From the NCBI GenBank assembly GCA_001695595.3, contig MBPM02000008.1, positions 558,001 to 622,000 of the forward strand: a DNA stretch of 64,000 nucleotides, given 5' to 3'. The stretch comes from Plasmopara viticola. Its lineage: Eukaryota > Oomycota > Peronosporomycetes > Peronosporales > Peronosporaceae. Both the position numbers and the translations under genes were made by a program. The notes under the pieces are model-generated. The model saw only the letters and a list, made by a program, of their open reading frames with translations. It had not been told where the DNA came from and did not search any database. Numbering within the stretch: the first letter of the stretch is position 1; every line of letters begins with the position of its first letter. Positions 35,577 through 45,638 of this stretch are shown here, in pieces.

Positions 35577-38500
35577 CTAGTCCAGTAAAGATATGGACGC
35601 GGGAGAAGTCTCATGAACGTGCCGTGCAAGATGCTTCTCTAATTGCCGCTTATCGCGTACAGCTTGCGCATACTTGTATTTCAAATCTTCGATCTCTTCG
35701 AAAAAATCTTCGTCAAAAGCCGAAAGTTCATTCGTCAGTTTTGTGTTTTCGTCTTCCAGCTCAATCACTTGTGCTTCAAGCGCCTTGATGCGTTCTTCTT
35801 CATTCCGTTCTGCACGAGCGTCATCCTCCGCATTATCGTGACGTTCAGCTTGCATATTCAATTGAAGTATTTGCTGTCGTAAGTCTGTCAATTCCTGTTC
35901 TGACGCAAGTAATTGACGATCTTTGTTTTTTAATTGAAGCTCAAGCGCAGAAGTCTCACTTTTTGACGAGCTGAAAAACGCTGCCTTTGCACGGAGTTTC
36001 TGCTGCAATTTCAACTTGTCCTTCTTCAGCTCTCCACTTTCCATCTGCAGATTCTTTAGCTGAGCTTCAAGTTGCTCTCTTGCATCCTTCTGCTCCTTGA
36101 GTTTGCGCCGCATCAACTCCACTCGCTCAGGTGAGACTTGAGCTTGCTTCGCCGCGGCCTTGATTAACTTTTCGTTTTCTGTTCGTAACTTTTCAATCAC
36201 TTTTTTCATGGTTTTGATCACTTCTTCAAGCTCGAGCCGTTCCTGGGTAACCCAAGACGACTTTCGACCTCCAGCGCCACGAAGCTTTTTGGGAGTAACG
36301 TCGCTGCCTGAATGGCCGTGCTCAAGCTTACGCTGTAGTCGCTTGTGCTCTAGACGCAGACTTTCGACCTCCAGCTCCAGATCAAGTAATCTGGTGTCTT
36401 TTGAAACCATGTCTTGCTCTTTGCTGCGCAACTCATCACCAAGAGCCAGAAGCTCCTCTCGTATGTCTTGCTCCACGAGATATTGCTGTTCTTCTTGTCG
36501 AAATTGTAAGCTCATGCCATGCTCGTTTGCAAAGTCATTGCTAGCCTCCATATCCACATCAGTCGAGGTGATGCCATGTCGAGTGAGTCGACGGCGTAAA
36601 CGCTGTAGCTGAGTTTCGTGCTTCTCCATTTGAATCGTAGACAGTTTTTCCCACTCTCTACGCTTCAGCGCCAATGTCTCGTGAAGAAAAGCGTTTTGGC
36701 GCTCCATTTCTTCCAGTTGCTGCTTGATGGATGAAGCACCGACAGAAGGAGCATTTGCGGCAGTAGCCAAGCGCTCCTTCTCGTTCTTTGCCTGCTGCGT
36801 TTGAATATCAGTCTCCAACTTCGAAATACGGTCGAGACAACATTCCAGTTCACTGTTTTTACTCGTTAAATCCGCTTGCTTCTTTTTGAGCCGTTGCATC
36901 AAAACGCCAACCTGACGCTGCAACTTCCGCTCGCTCTCAATTCGTCCACGATTTTCGCTTGCATCTTCTACTTCCGTTGTGGCCGCTGATACGTGGGTGG
37001 ACGCCTCACGCAGCGCGAGATTCTGGGCATGCAGAACTTTGTTCTTTCTCTCAAGCTCATCCACCGTCCTTGCCTCGTGCACTGCTTTTTCCTTTACTAG
37101 CCGCTGCAGACGCCCAATCTCTTCTTTTAGTGTCTGATTTTGGGCCTCCGAAAAGTCATTCTTCTCCTCCTTCTCCTCCTTCTCTTCGTATTGAATCTGT
37201 TTGTTTCGTCGCACTTGCTGACCTTGTGTTTTTTTAAGGTATGCAAGCTTCTCTTGAAGCATATGCACCTGGCTTTGCAGTCGTGTCTTTTCCTCTTTCC
37301 ACTCGCCCTCTTCTTCTTCACGACGCTCCTTTTCTTTTCGCTTCCTCGCACTCAATTCATTATTTATTGAATGTTGCGCTTTGACAATTTCAATCGCGTG
37401 GCGATCTTCAGCCTTGAGAAACTCTTCCTTCAATTTAATAATCGCGTTACGGAGCGCCTTGAGCTTTTCCTCTTTCTTTGCCATATCACGCTTAGCGAAA
37501 GTAACTTGGTTATCTAGTTTTTGACTGTGCTTTTCGCACTCTGCCACCTTTTCTTTAAGCAATACAATTTCTTCCAGAGCCTCCCCTGCACGTGCTTCAG
37601 CAAGGTCTCGCTCATTTTGCAAGACTTGCCGTTCCATTCGCAGCTCTCTAATTACCTGTTTTGCATCCTCTAATGCAATTTCAGACTGTTTCCACTCTTG
37701 TAAAACCTGGTCGTGACGCTCCTGAGCAGCTTGTAACGCCTGTTTACTTTTACCCGATCTCTCCATACTGCTGATCGTGCCCATTGCTTCTTTGAGTTGA
37801 CCAATCATCCGCTGATTATCCTCATAGAGCTTTCTATTCAGTTGCGTAGTCTCGAGTCGTTCCTGTGCTTTGTCCTGGGCACTTGAGGCTCGAACAACCG
37901 CAAGTTTTCGCTGGTACTCATCAATCAACGTGTTCTTTTCTTCCACGAGCTGCTTCAGGCTCGCAATTGTCACCTGGGCCGCTTGTTGAAGCTCAGCTTG
38001 ATCTTTCTCGTACATTCCAACCTTCTGTCGCATCAACGGAGCCATAATTGAGCCTTCGTCCACGTCTCCCTGCTTGTCGAGCTGCTCGCGCTGTCGACCA
38101 ACAACATCTATACGAGCGTATTGCATTTCTAGCTCCAAATCCTCGTATTTGCACCGTAAAGCACGCTTCTCAGCTTCCAAGTCGCCATTGAGTTCCAAAA
38201 GCTGTGAAATACGAGCTTGGGAAGCCTCCAGCTGACGCATAAGATCTTCATTAAGTGCTTTGGTTTCTTTCAATTCAGCCATCGCTCGTCCTTCCTTGTC
38301 CTCTGACCCTGTTGCCTTAGTAACAGCCTCTAGTTGCCCCATCAACAAGCTCTCTCGCGTTGTCAAAGCATCTATTTGGCTCTTTAAGCGACCGACCTCG
38401 CCTTGATTGCCTTGTTGCGGACGAAAGTCGGAAAGCGGAAGTTGCACTTGTTTATCCTCTAAGTCTTTTTCAAGTTGTTTACGTCGTTGCTGTTCGGTCT

Positions 38501-41500
38501 GCAATTCATCTTCCAGAGCATCCAGACGCTTACGAAATGCCTCCCACTTCGTATTCCGCACGATCCAGTCGCGCTCTTTTACTTCCTCGATCGTGTTCTT
38601 CAAAAGTTGCACCTCGTTGCGCGACTTTTCTCTAGTCGAAAAAAGCTCCTGCGCCTTTTTTTCAGCGTCTAGCTCAAGTTGCTGATATTTCAAATGTGTC
38701 TGCTGCTGTGTTTCGGAAACGCGGTCATACTGCACGAGAAATTGCTGATACGTCATCTTGATCTGCATCAACTGATGCTGGAGCTCACCTACTATTGCGT
38801 GGTCCTCCGAAGAAGCAATCAAGTCGCGCAATTGCTCTTCTTGCTGATCACGGTTGCCTTGTTCCTGAGCAGCTCGTGTTGTAAGCGTGTTTGCTTGTGA
38901 CGCAGCAAGGGAAGCAATATCCTTGTACTTCGCACATTCTAGCGCAAGGCATTCATATAATTGCTCGACTTCGTTAATTCTCTCGTACAAAAGCGAGTTT
39001 TCGTTTCGAAGCTCATTGTCGTCCGCAGGGTCTTTCTCGATTTCTGATGTTTGAACTAACTCGTCCGAAACAACTTTTTCACACTTAACTTTTTCAAGCT
39101 CCTTAACATGTTTGAGTTGCTCTTGAAGCTCGTTCTCCAATTGCGCAATCCGATCTCGAAAAATCCCAGGATCACATGTGGCACCTTCGCCAGCAATTCT
39201 AGCACTAAATTCTGCTTGCAAAGCTCTGAGACTGTACTTCGTTCGGCTTAATTGAGCAGGTAAGTCGTGCACTTCTAAATATTTTGCATGCAACTCCGCG
39301 TAACATTCATTTAATGTGTTGTACTTCTTCAAAACTTGAGCCATCATCCGTTGCTGCTTGTCCGCAAATTCGCGCAGCACACTCTTTTCCAAGGTCTTCT
39401 CCATCCGTTCCATCATTTCGTCGGCCCCCTGCTTCCACATTTCGAGATATAAAACTCGATACTTGAGCGTTCGTTCCATTTCGCTCCACTCCTGTTGGAG
39501 GAGCTTGTTGTGGTTCATACTACTACGCCACTCCGTATGCAGCTGGTGATATTTTCGTTTAAACCGCGCTTCATTCACTTCACATGTAGCAATCTTTCGC
39601 GTCAGCTCAATCACCTCGGAGCGCAAATGCGCTCCATTTCCACCCATAGGCGTGTCACTGATCATTCCAGCACTCTGTTTGTTTTGTACGTCAAGCAAAT
39701 GCAACCCCGCTTCATACCGCTGACACTTGATCTGAAAAGCTTTTTTATCTTCTTCCATCTGGTCCAAGTCACGACGAAGGCGAATCTCAGCGTTGGTGTA
39801 TTGCGCATGCATCTGGAAGAAATGCTGATACAAGACTGTGTGCTGATCCATCAAAGACTGAAAGATCTCTTCATGCTTATGTAGCTGCTCCTGAAGCTCC
39901 TCATTGCGTGCTTCTGTTGTAACTAATTCGTCCAGGCATACATTCAGTTCTCGCATAAGGTCAACTTGCTGATTCATTTCTTCCTCACTTTCAAATGCCA
40001 CATGATCGACTGTTTCTCGAGCCGATTGTGATTGTGAAGACGCACAAGTCATAGGCTCGGCGTCGTCCGATCTACTAGCTTGGTTCTTAGATAAAGCAGC
40101 CCCTTTTTCATTTTTAGCTGGTGTGGCCGACGCTATGGATGGCAACAAAGTGCCTGTCTGGGCTTGAAGTAATGCAAACTGTGCTTCAATTGTTTTAGCC
40201 ACAATTGTGGCAATATTGTCAGCCCGTTCGCTCCAATCCTTGTTAAATGTGGCTTTAAGACTTGTACAGGAAGGTTTTTGTTCTATTGGTAACAAATCAA
40301 CCGCTGCATCCGTAAGCTGCGTAATTTTTTGTAAAGTATTGTCCTCGGAACAGTGACTTTCTTTTTCTGTCAAAGGTGGCATTGACTCGTCGCCTCCATC
40401 ACCTTCATTTTTACCGTATTCAACGGTGTCAGAAGCCTCACATTTTAAGTTCTCTACGCAGGGAAGCGTTTGTGTTCCAGCACAGACTTGTGCGCTAGCC
40501 TCGCTAGCAAAGTTTTCGTGTGACGCCTCCCGTGGATAACTTTGGCCTTTAACAAGAGACGATTCATCTTTCCCAGATTCTTCGGTGTCCCGTTTCTTCT
40601 TATGTAGCGACGCAATTTCCACTCGTAAATGGTATATAACGTTATCTTGCCGTTGTGATCTCACCTTAGCAACTTCGAGCGCGCGTAAAAGTTCGCTTCC
40701 CGCATCAGTTGGCTCAACTATTGGTTGCGATACTGCCAAAGCTAGACGCTGGGACCGTAAATCCTCCAGCTCACAATTTGACCGCTCAATGTCTTGTAAG
40801 AGCAATGTGTTTTGTTCACACTTGGCGTCATGCTTTCGTTCGAGTTCGAACAACAAAGACTGCTGATTTAGTGCTGACTGATCTTTGTCAAGTGCTACCG
40901 TTTGCTCAAAGAAATTGTCCAAAAGACGCTTTGCAGCCTCTGGTGTTTGCTTGACGCGATCAATAAAGTCTTCTACAGCAGTCCACTGTTCGGTTGTCAA
41001 ACCGTATTGATCATAGAGTTTATGACCGTTTAAGCGCGCTTGGTCTCTAAGCTTTTGAAGAAATCGTAAGCGCTCAGCCTCAAGATCTTGTATCTGGGCT
41101 TCCAATTGCTTCGTAACGGCCACATTAATCGCCAATTGCCCTTTTAAGTGGTCAGCAATCATAAGATCATCATACTCAAAATCAGCGGCTTTGCCAACTT
41201 CTGCCTTTAAGCGCTGAAAAGCTACATTTATCTTTCCAGCTGCCTCCACTTGCTCATTCAGGTCTTGACGCAACTTCACATTCATTTCCTGCTGCTGTTC
41301 TAACTGCAAGCGAAGTTTCTTTTGAAACTTGACCACATCTTCCAGTCCAGCTTTTTTTTCGTACTTGACATTCCACTCCTCAGCATTCAAAAGCTTTTTT
41401 TCTAAAATTCCTTGTCGAAGCTCTAAATTCTGCACCAATTCTTGCTGCTCTTTTAGGCGCTTCTTTAGCCTCGCGTTCTCTTGTTCAAAACTATCGAGCT

Positions 41501-42638
41501 TTGTCTTATGCTTGTGTACAGCAGTCTTGACAGCTATTTCGACCTCAGCGTCAACATTAACATGATCCGCAAGGCTTTCTAAATCGCTTTGCTGCTGTAG
41601 AATTCGCTGATTGAGCTCTAAAATCGTAATTTTATCTCGAATGCGCCATTCTTGCAACATTTCTACTTGCCTTCCTAGGTCTTCCGCATCGGAACTTGCA
41701 TTACCACGAATACTGGTAAATTTATCCTCTTCTTCGTCGGATACCGGCATGATCTTTTCCTTTACCTGCTGCTCACGTATCATCTGCTGCTGCTTCAATT
41801 TTCGCTTCAACTCATCTAACTCTGCAAGGAGCACTGCTCTCTCCATATCAAACTTGGCTTTAACATCCTTTATCATGCCATCGACGTCGCTCTCTTTCTC
41901 GTCCATCTCGATGAGTTGCGCTTCTAGATGCACCTTTTCTTGCTCCAATTCTTCTACTTTCGTATGCAACTGCATCATCTCCAGCGTTTGTTCATCCACC
42001 GCCTCGCGGTAAGCCGCAAGCTGATCTTGCATGGCAGTAAAGGACACTTGGTACTCTTTCACTTGCGTCGTCATCGTCTTCATCGCTTCATGCAATTCTG
42101 CCGTCTCATTGCGCAAAATCTCATTTTCTTTCAGTGTCGTATAGAGCTCCGTGCGTTCATCTTTGTTCTTCTCCGCCACTTGGGTCACTTGTTGCTGCGC
42201 TTTGATCCCAGCAGTAGCTTCTCGCTCAAGTTGCTCTTGAAGCTCGTTCAACCTCTTCTCTAATGCCTCATTTTGGAGCTGTAGAACAAGATACTTTTCA
42301 TTCACAGGATTCGCAAGAGGCATCTCAGGCGACGTTGTGTTCTCTTTCTCGTTGTGCACATCCAGCTGTTGCTGCAGCTGCGTCATTAAAGCCGTCACTT
42401 TTTCATGCAGCTCTTCGTTTTCGATTTTCTGTTCAGAAAGCTTCTTTTGCGTCTGCACTTCTCGCGCACTCGCATCTGCCTGCACCGTAGTCAGTTGCTC
42501 ACAGAGCTGCTCGTTCTCCCCCTCAAGCTCCAGCAGATCGCCACGAAGCAGCTCCAATTCCTCGCGCAGCGACGTGCAGTCTGCTCTGGTGCATTTAAAG
42601 CTCGTACCTGCTCCCTCCGTGTCGACTCGAGACGCCAT
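35577..42638 (-). CDS. CEP290: CEP290-like transition-zone coiled-coil protein (single exon)
   Basis: The ATG at 42638 gives 2353 residues without an intron; the open frame extends 8 codons further upstream but lacks another ATG. Almost the whole protein is coiled coil (heptads rich in Leu, Glu, Gln, Lys, Arg), with an acidic/Ser-rich break around residues 680-900. The length is close to human CEP290 (2479). The C-terminal block TNELSAFDEDFFEEIEDLKY is the clearest family mark; a LKGQLAINVAVTKQLEAQIQ segment and a YDQYGLTTEQWTAVEDF segment also fit. CEP290 links axonemal microtubules to the ciliary membrane in the transition zone and gates entry into cilia or flagella. It is divergent from MRPS5 (251 bp). 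Identity rests mainly on the C-terminus and overall architecture. Confidence 0.8.
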   Translation of the reverse strand: MASRVDTEGAGTSFKCTRADCTSLREELELLRGDLLELEGENEQLCEQLTTVQADASAREVQTQKKLSEQKIENEELHEKVTALMTQLQQQLDVHNEKENTTSPEMPLANPVNEKYLVLQLQNEALEKRLNELQEQLEREATAGIKAQQQVTQVAEKNKDERTELYTTLKENEILRNETAELHEAMKTMTTQVKEYQVSFTAMQDQLAAYREAVDEQTLEMMQLHTKVEELEQEKVHLEAQLIEMDEKESDVDGMIKDVKAKFDMERAVLLAELDELKRKLKQQQMIREQQVKEKIMPVSDEEEDKFTSIRGNASSDAEDLGRQVEMLQEWRIRDKITILELNQRILQQQSDLESLADHVNVDAEVEIAVKTAVHKHKTKLDSFEQENARLKKRLKEQQELVQNLELRQGILEKKLLNAEEWNVKYEKKAGLEDVVKFQKKLRLQLEQQQEMNVKLRQDLNEQVEAAGKINVAFQRLKAEVGKAADFEYDDLMIADHLKGQLAINVAVTKQLEAQIQDLEAERLRFLQKLRDQARLNGHKLYDQYGLTTEQWTAVEDFIDRVKQTPEAAKRLLDNFFEQTVALDKDQSALNQQSLLFELERKHDAKCEQNTLLLQDIERSNCELEDLRSQRLALAVSQPIVEPTDAGSELLRALEVAKVRSQRQDNVIYHLRVEIASLHKKKRDTEESGKDESSLVKGQSYPREASHENFASEASAQVCAGTQTLPCVENLKCEASDTVEYGKNEGDGGDESMPPLTEKESHCSEDNTLQKITQLTDAAVDLLPIEQKPSCTSLKATFNKDWSERADNIATIVAKTIEAQFALLQAQTGTLLPSIASATPAKNEKGAALSKNQASRSDDAEPMTCASSQSQSARETVDHVAFESEEEMNQQVDLMRELNVCLDELVTTEARNEELQEQLHKHEEIFQSLMDQHTVLYQHFFQMHAQYTNAEIRLRRDLDQMEEDKKAFQIKCQRYEAGLHLLDVQNKQSAGMISDTPMGGNGAHLRSEVIELTRKIATCEVNEARFKRKYHQLHTEWRSSMNHNKLLQQEWSEMERTLKYRVLYLEMWKQGADEMMERMEKTLEKSVLREFADKQQRMMAQVLKKYNTLNECYAELHAKYLEVHDLPAQLSRTKYSLRALQAEFSARIAGEGATCDPGIFRDRIAQLENELQEQLKHVKELEKVKCEKVVSDELVQTSEIEKDPADDNELRNENSLLYERINEVEQLYECLALECAKYKDIASLAASQANTLTTRAAQEQGNRDQQEEQLRDLIASSEDHAIVGELQHQLMQIKMTYQQFLVQYDRVSETQQQTHLKYQQLELDAEKKAQELFSTREKSRNEVQLLKNTIEEVKERDWIVRNTKWEAFRKRLDALEDELQTEQQRRKQLEKDLEDKQVQLPLSDFRPQQGNQGEVGRLKSQIDALTTRESLLMGQLEAVTKATGSEDKEGRAMAELKETKALNEDLMRQLEASQARISQLLELNGDLEAEKRALRCKYEDLELEMQYARIDVVGRQREQLDKQGDVDEGSIMAPLMRQKVGMYEKDQAELQQAAQVTIASLKQLVEEKNTLIDEYQRKLAVVRASSAQDKAQERLETTQLNRKLYEDNQRMIGQLKEAMGTISSMERSGKSKQALQAAQERHDQVLQEWKQSEIALEDAKQVIRELRMERQVLQNERDLAEARAGEALEEIVLLKEKVAECEKHSQKLDNQVTFAKRDMAKKEEKLKALRNAIIKLKEEFLKAEDRHAIEIVKAQHSINNELSARKRKEKERREEEEGEWKEEKTRLQSQVHMLQEKLAYLKKTQGQQVRRNKQIQYEEKEEKEEKNDFSEAQNQTLKEEIGRLQRLVKEKAVHEARTVDELERKNKVLHAQNLALREASTHVSAATTEVEDASENRGRIESERKLQRQVGVLMQRLKKKQADLTSKNSELECCLDRISKLETDIQTQQAKNEKERLATAANAPSVGASSIKQQLEEMERQNAFLHETLALKRREWEKLSTIQMEKHETQLQRLRRRLTRHGITSTDVDMEASNDFANEHGMSLQFRQEEQQYLVEQDIREELLALGDELRSKEQDMVSKDTRLLDLELEVESLRLEHKRLQRKLEHGHSGSDVTPKKLRGAGGRKSSWVTQERLELEEVIKTMKKVIEKLRTENEKLIKAAAKQAQVSPERVELMRRKLKEQKDAREQLEAQLKNLQMESGELKKDKLKLQQKLRAKAAFFSSSKSETSALELQLKNKDRQLLASEQELTDLRQQILQLNMQAERHDNAEDDARAERNEEERIKALEAQVIELEDENTKLTNELSAFDEDFFEEIEDLKYKYAQAVRDKRQLEKHLARHVHETSPASISLLD

Positions 42639-42889
42639 GGCTGGTAAGCCACATGCGATCAATGCGGAAACGGCGCTGCCGCAAGAGTGATGGTCGTTTC
42701 CCCATGAAACCTGATTGTCTCCAGGTGGAGTACTATAGTAATCGGCTTGGCCAGGATTTGAAAAGACGATCTCCAGTCATTGGGATTGCACCGGTAAGAT
42801 GTGAATGCTAACGCGTGGTGGCCGCTGCTAGGACTAACAGGGATTTTTGGTCCTCCTTCTATAATGTAGCAGTGCGCTAAAGACTCAGG

Positions 42890-43828
42890 ATGCTGCAACG
42901 CTTTGCCGTGCGCTCTTGTGCAGCCGCAATTGCTCGTCAACAGAGCCGCAATACCGTTGCAAAGCTGCCCGTCGCGTACTTTTCGTCCGATGACGACTGG
43001 CGTCTCTCAAACGATGATTTTGACGAAGGCGTTGATAAAATCATCGACAAAGATCGACGTGACTCGATGCCGCGTCGCCAGAGTATGCCTGAGGCTGCCA
43101 AGAAGAGCCGCTTCATGGTCGTGTCTCCGGAGAACCGCGGCAAAGTGCGTCGTCGGCTTTTGGATGAGTTTAAGCAGGACGGAATTACACTTGTTGATAA
43201 CGATCAGGCGGGACAATATATAACGCCGGATCCTGGCGTCCTGCGTGATATGCGTGCCATGAACAAGGAGGGCAACGAAATGGAGTTTGCTGACGAAGAA
43301 GAGGAAGGCGAGATCGATCTCGGTCAAATGGGATTGTTGCGCCAGATTGTGCACGTGGATCAGGTACAGAAAGTTACGACCCAAGAGCGGATCATAAACT
43401 TTCGTGCTCTTGTTGTTGTTGGGAACATGCGAGGCGTTGCTGGCTACGCCGTGGGCAAAGGAACCTCACCGCCTATCGCGATCGAACGCGGCACCAAGCT
43501 CGCGATGAACCGTTTTACCTACGTGGACCGCTTCGACAATCGTACTTTGTTTCACGAAGTGCGAGGCAAATGGAACAGCTGTACGCTATTCTTGCGTCCA
43601 GCACCAAAGGACAAGGGCCTTACAGTGAGTGACACTGTGGCATGTGTGCTGGATTGCTTTGGTATCACAGATATTGTGTCCAAAACCCATGGCCAACGCA
43701 ACCCGTTTACTGTTGTCAAGGCTACCTTTGATGCGCTGTCCAAGCACGAGACGGCAGAGGAGATTGCACTGCGAACTGGCCACTCTCTCGTTGAGCTTAG
43801 CACTCTGGCGCGTATGCGCAACATTTAG
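42890..43828 (+). CDS. MRPS5: Mitochondrial ribosomal protein S5 (uS5m), single exon
   Basis: 312 residues, intronless. The N-terminus (MLQRFAVRSCAAAIARQQSR, then VAYFSS) is Arg/Ser/Ala-rich and lacks acids, which fits a mitochondrial targeting peptide cleaved near residue 30. A charged linker follows. The S5 core begins about residue 165 with ERIINFRALVVVGNMRGVAG and YAVGKG, the double-stranded-RNA-binding-like part. The C-terminal S5 domain follows (LFLRPAPKDKGL, GITDIVSKTHGQRNPFTVVK). It belongs to the small subunit of the mitochondrial ribosome near the mRNA entry and decoding region. It converges on ARFRP1. Confidence 0.93.
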   Translation: MLQRFAVRSCAAAIARQQSRNTVAKLPVAYFSSDDDWRLSNDDFDEGVDKIIDKDRRDSMPRRQSMPEAAKKSRFMVVSPENRGKVRRRLLDEFKQDGITLVDNDQAGQYITPDPGVLRDMRAMNKEGNEMEFADEEEEGEIDLGQMGLLRQIVHVDQVQKVTTQERIINFRALVVVGNMRGVAGYAVGKGTSPPIAIERGTKLAMNRFTYVDRFDNRTLFHEVRGKWNSCTLFLRPAPKDKGLTVSDTVACVLDCFGITDIVSKTHGQRNPFTVVKATFDALSKHETAEEIALRTGHSLVELSTLARMRNI

Positions 43829-43989
43829 GCATAGCTCACGACAGACGTGCTAGGGTGTAAACGGTGATGATATAAAGTGTTTTGGCTTTGATACATACTT
43901 GCAGGTTTTGACTTGAGTTATTACATCAAGCGTCTACAGCATTGATACGCAAAGAGCGTTTAGCACGAAGATCATCAACAGTATCTCGC

Positions 43990-44892
43990 TCATGTGCTGT
44001 CTGTGGCCAGCTTCTCAAAATATCGATCGCTAGCTTTCACAGCATCTACCAACCAGTCCATCGCACTTTCGATGCCTTCCCTGCATCACGACTCTTGCTC
44101 AAGCATCTACAACTTTCCGTGAAAACAATTAAGCAGCCTACCTTGTTAATGCACAGACGGGAACACTTGCAACTGCGCCTTGGTGTTCCTCGATGTTTAA
44201 CAACTCTGCAATGTGTTTTGCGGAGTGCGCATTCTCCAGATCCATCTTATTGGCAAGCACGAGTAGTGGAATTCCTGACAGCTCCGAATTCGCCAGCATT
44301 GCGTCTGCAAGATTCCCATCGTATCATCATTGCAATTTTACCTCGTTACTCAAGCTACCACATACGCAATGTCGCCTTTGCTTCTTGGAATTTTCGTGTA
44401 TTAGCCGAATCGATCACAAACACAACGCCGTGGCTCTCACTGTAGTATTTATTCCAAATCGCGCGAAGACGTTCCTGTCAGCATAATGACGATCTAAAAA
44501 GCAGTCGTCTATAGCCATTAAAGTGCCAGTCGTACCTGTCCTCCGAGGTCCCATAAAATGACCCTTGATCGTCTAATGTCAACCCGAGCAACTGCACAGA
44601 TACCACATCATTAGGTGTTTCGCCAACAATCCAAGCAGTAACATAAGTGACGTACTATTTAGACCCACGGTAGGTGGGATCTTGTCTAATGGGATGCCTG
44701 GCTTCTTGCCAAAGATGCCTTTAAGCTGCTCTAGTAGCGTCTATTACCTCGACAAATTGAGATTGATTTCGTACGAAATGCTACGATGTACTTACCTACC
44801 GTTTTACCTGCATCATCTAGTCCCACGATCAGCAGATGCAGCTCTGCTTTGCTAAATAAATAGCTCCATAGCCCCCAAAACAGCGAAAACAT
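43990..44892 (-). CDS. ARFRP1: ARF-related small GTPase ARFRP1 (6 exons)
   Basis: Exons on the minus strand are 44800-44892, 44656-44740, 44536-44591, 44366-44474, 44142-44304 and 43990-44080 (198 residues), with introns of 59-64 bp. Every junction keeps frame and restores ARF motifs: P-loop GLDDAGKT (24-31), switch I PPTVGLNI across intron 2, WDLGGQ (73-78) ending at intron 3, and NKMD (133-136). There is no Gly2, so no N-myristoylation. The MF start fits the ARFRP1/Arl3 group, which is N-acetylated and recruited by SYS1 to the trans-Golgi, where it acts upstream of ARL1 and golgins. The loop after the CALT guanine-contact motif is a few residues shorter than in animals. It is divergent from the NEDD8-like gene. 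Confidence 0.93.
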
Positions 44893-44932
44893 GACAGCTT
44901 TCAAGAAGTTAAACGGTCAGCGTCAACGAATA

Positions 44933-44968
44933 ATAGCAACATAGCAACATAGCAACATAGCAACATAG
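44933..44968. repeat. Octamer tandem repeat (ATAGCAAC) in a divergent promoter
   Basis: Four perfect copies of ATAGCAAC (44933-44964) plus a partial fifth. They lie inside the 165 bp that separates the ARFRP1 and NEDD8-like start codons. It is either a simple microsatellite or a repeated regulatory site shared by the two genes. Confidence 0.9.
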
Positions 44969-45057
44969 TGCTCTCGGTATGTTGCGCCGATGCTGAGTAT
45001 AAATCACAAATTTTGGTCACGTTTTAGGAGCGTAGTTACTTGTTCGTTAAGCAAGCC

Positions 45058-45512
45058 ATGCAGATCCAGATCAAGGTGCGTCACCGTAGAATGTACGGGC
45101 GCTGCTTCTACTCATCACCATATCGCCACAATGCTTTACTATGCGCCACTTCAGACACTTACAGGCCGCAAACAAACGTTCAACTTTGAGCCGGACAACA
45201 CGGTACACCACTGTCGATTTGGGTTCGTATTGTCGGTCGGTCCATTTCAACTATTCACCTTGTGCTATGTAGATTTTGCACGTAAAGCAGGCATTACAAG
45301 AAAAGGAAGGCATTCAAGTCGATCAGATTCGTCTTATTTATAGCGGCAAACAACTGTATGTTAGGCTAAAAGGTTGCGTGAAAGGAAGTCGGTGAACTCA
45401 CGTTCCGTGTCTGTTGTTATGGAACAGCGCAGACGACAAGACGCTACAAGACTATAACGTGGCTGCAGGGGGTACCATTCACATGGTGTTGCAGTTGCGT
45501 GGTGGGTTCTAG
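45058..45512 (+). CDS. NEDD8/RUB-like ubiquitin-family modifier (4 exons)
   Basis: Exons 45058-45075, 45155-45202, 45273-45355 and 45428-45512 give 77 residues; introns are 79, 70 and 72 bp. The protein aligns with ubiquitin/NEDD8 without gaps: TLTG at 7-10, K27, KEGI (33-36), RLIYSGKQL (42-50, with I44 and K48), DYN (58-60), and the tail HMVLQLRGG plus one extra residue, F77. LIYS and the K27/K33 pattern favour NEDD8 over ubiquitin. Residue 72 is Gln, where ubiquitin has Arg and animal NEDD8 Ala; this residue helps E1 enzymes tell them apart. F77 must be cleaved to expose Gly76. NEDD8 activates cullin-RING ligases. It converges on UCHL5 (126 bp). Confidence 0.85.
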
Positions 45513-45638
45513 AAGAAAGAAAAGACGGTGAAAACAACACGTCATGAGCCGTGGTATAAGGAGCGGATACAGCCCGTCAACCGCTGAATGATAAACGTCG
45601 ATTTTTAACTCTCTCTACGTTCATCCGTCTCGGACTTT

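Noticed and set aside
35643..42690. Many long plus-strand open frames opposite the CEP290 gene, such as 36160-36612 and 41611-42012
   Set aside because: They are antisense shadows of a Leu/Glu/Gln-rich coiled-coil gene, giving Ser/Phe/Cys-rich translations with no motif.
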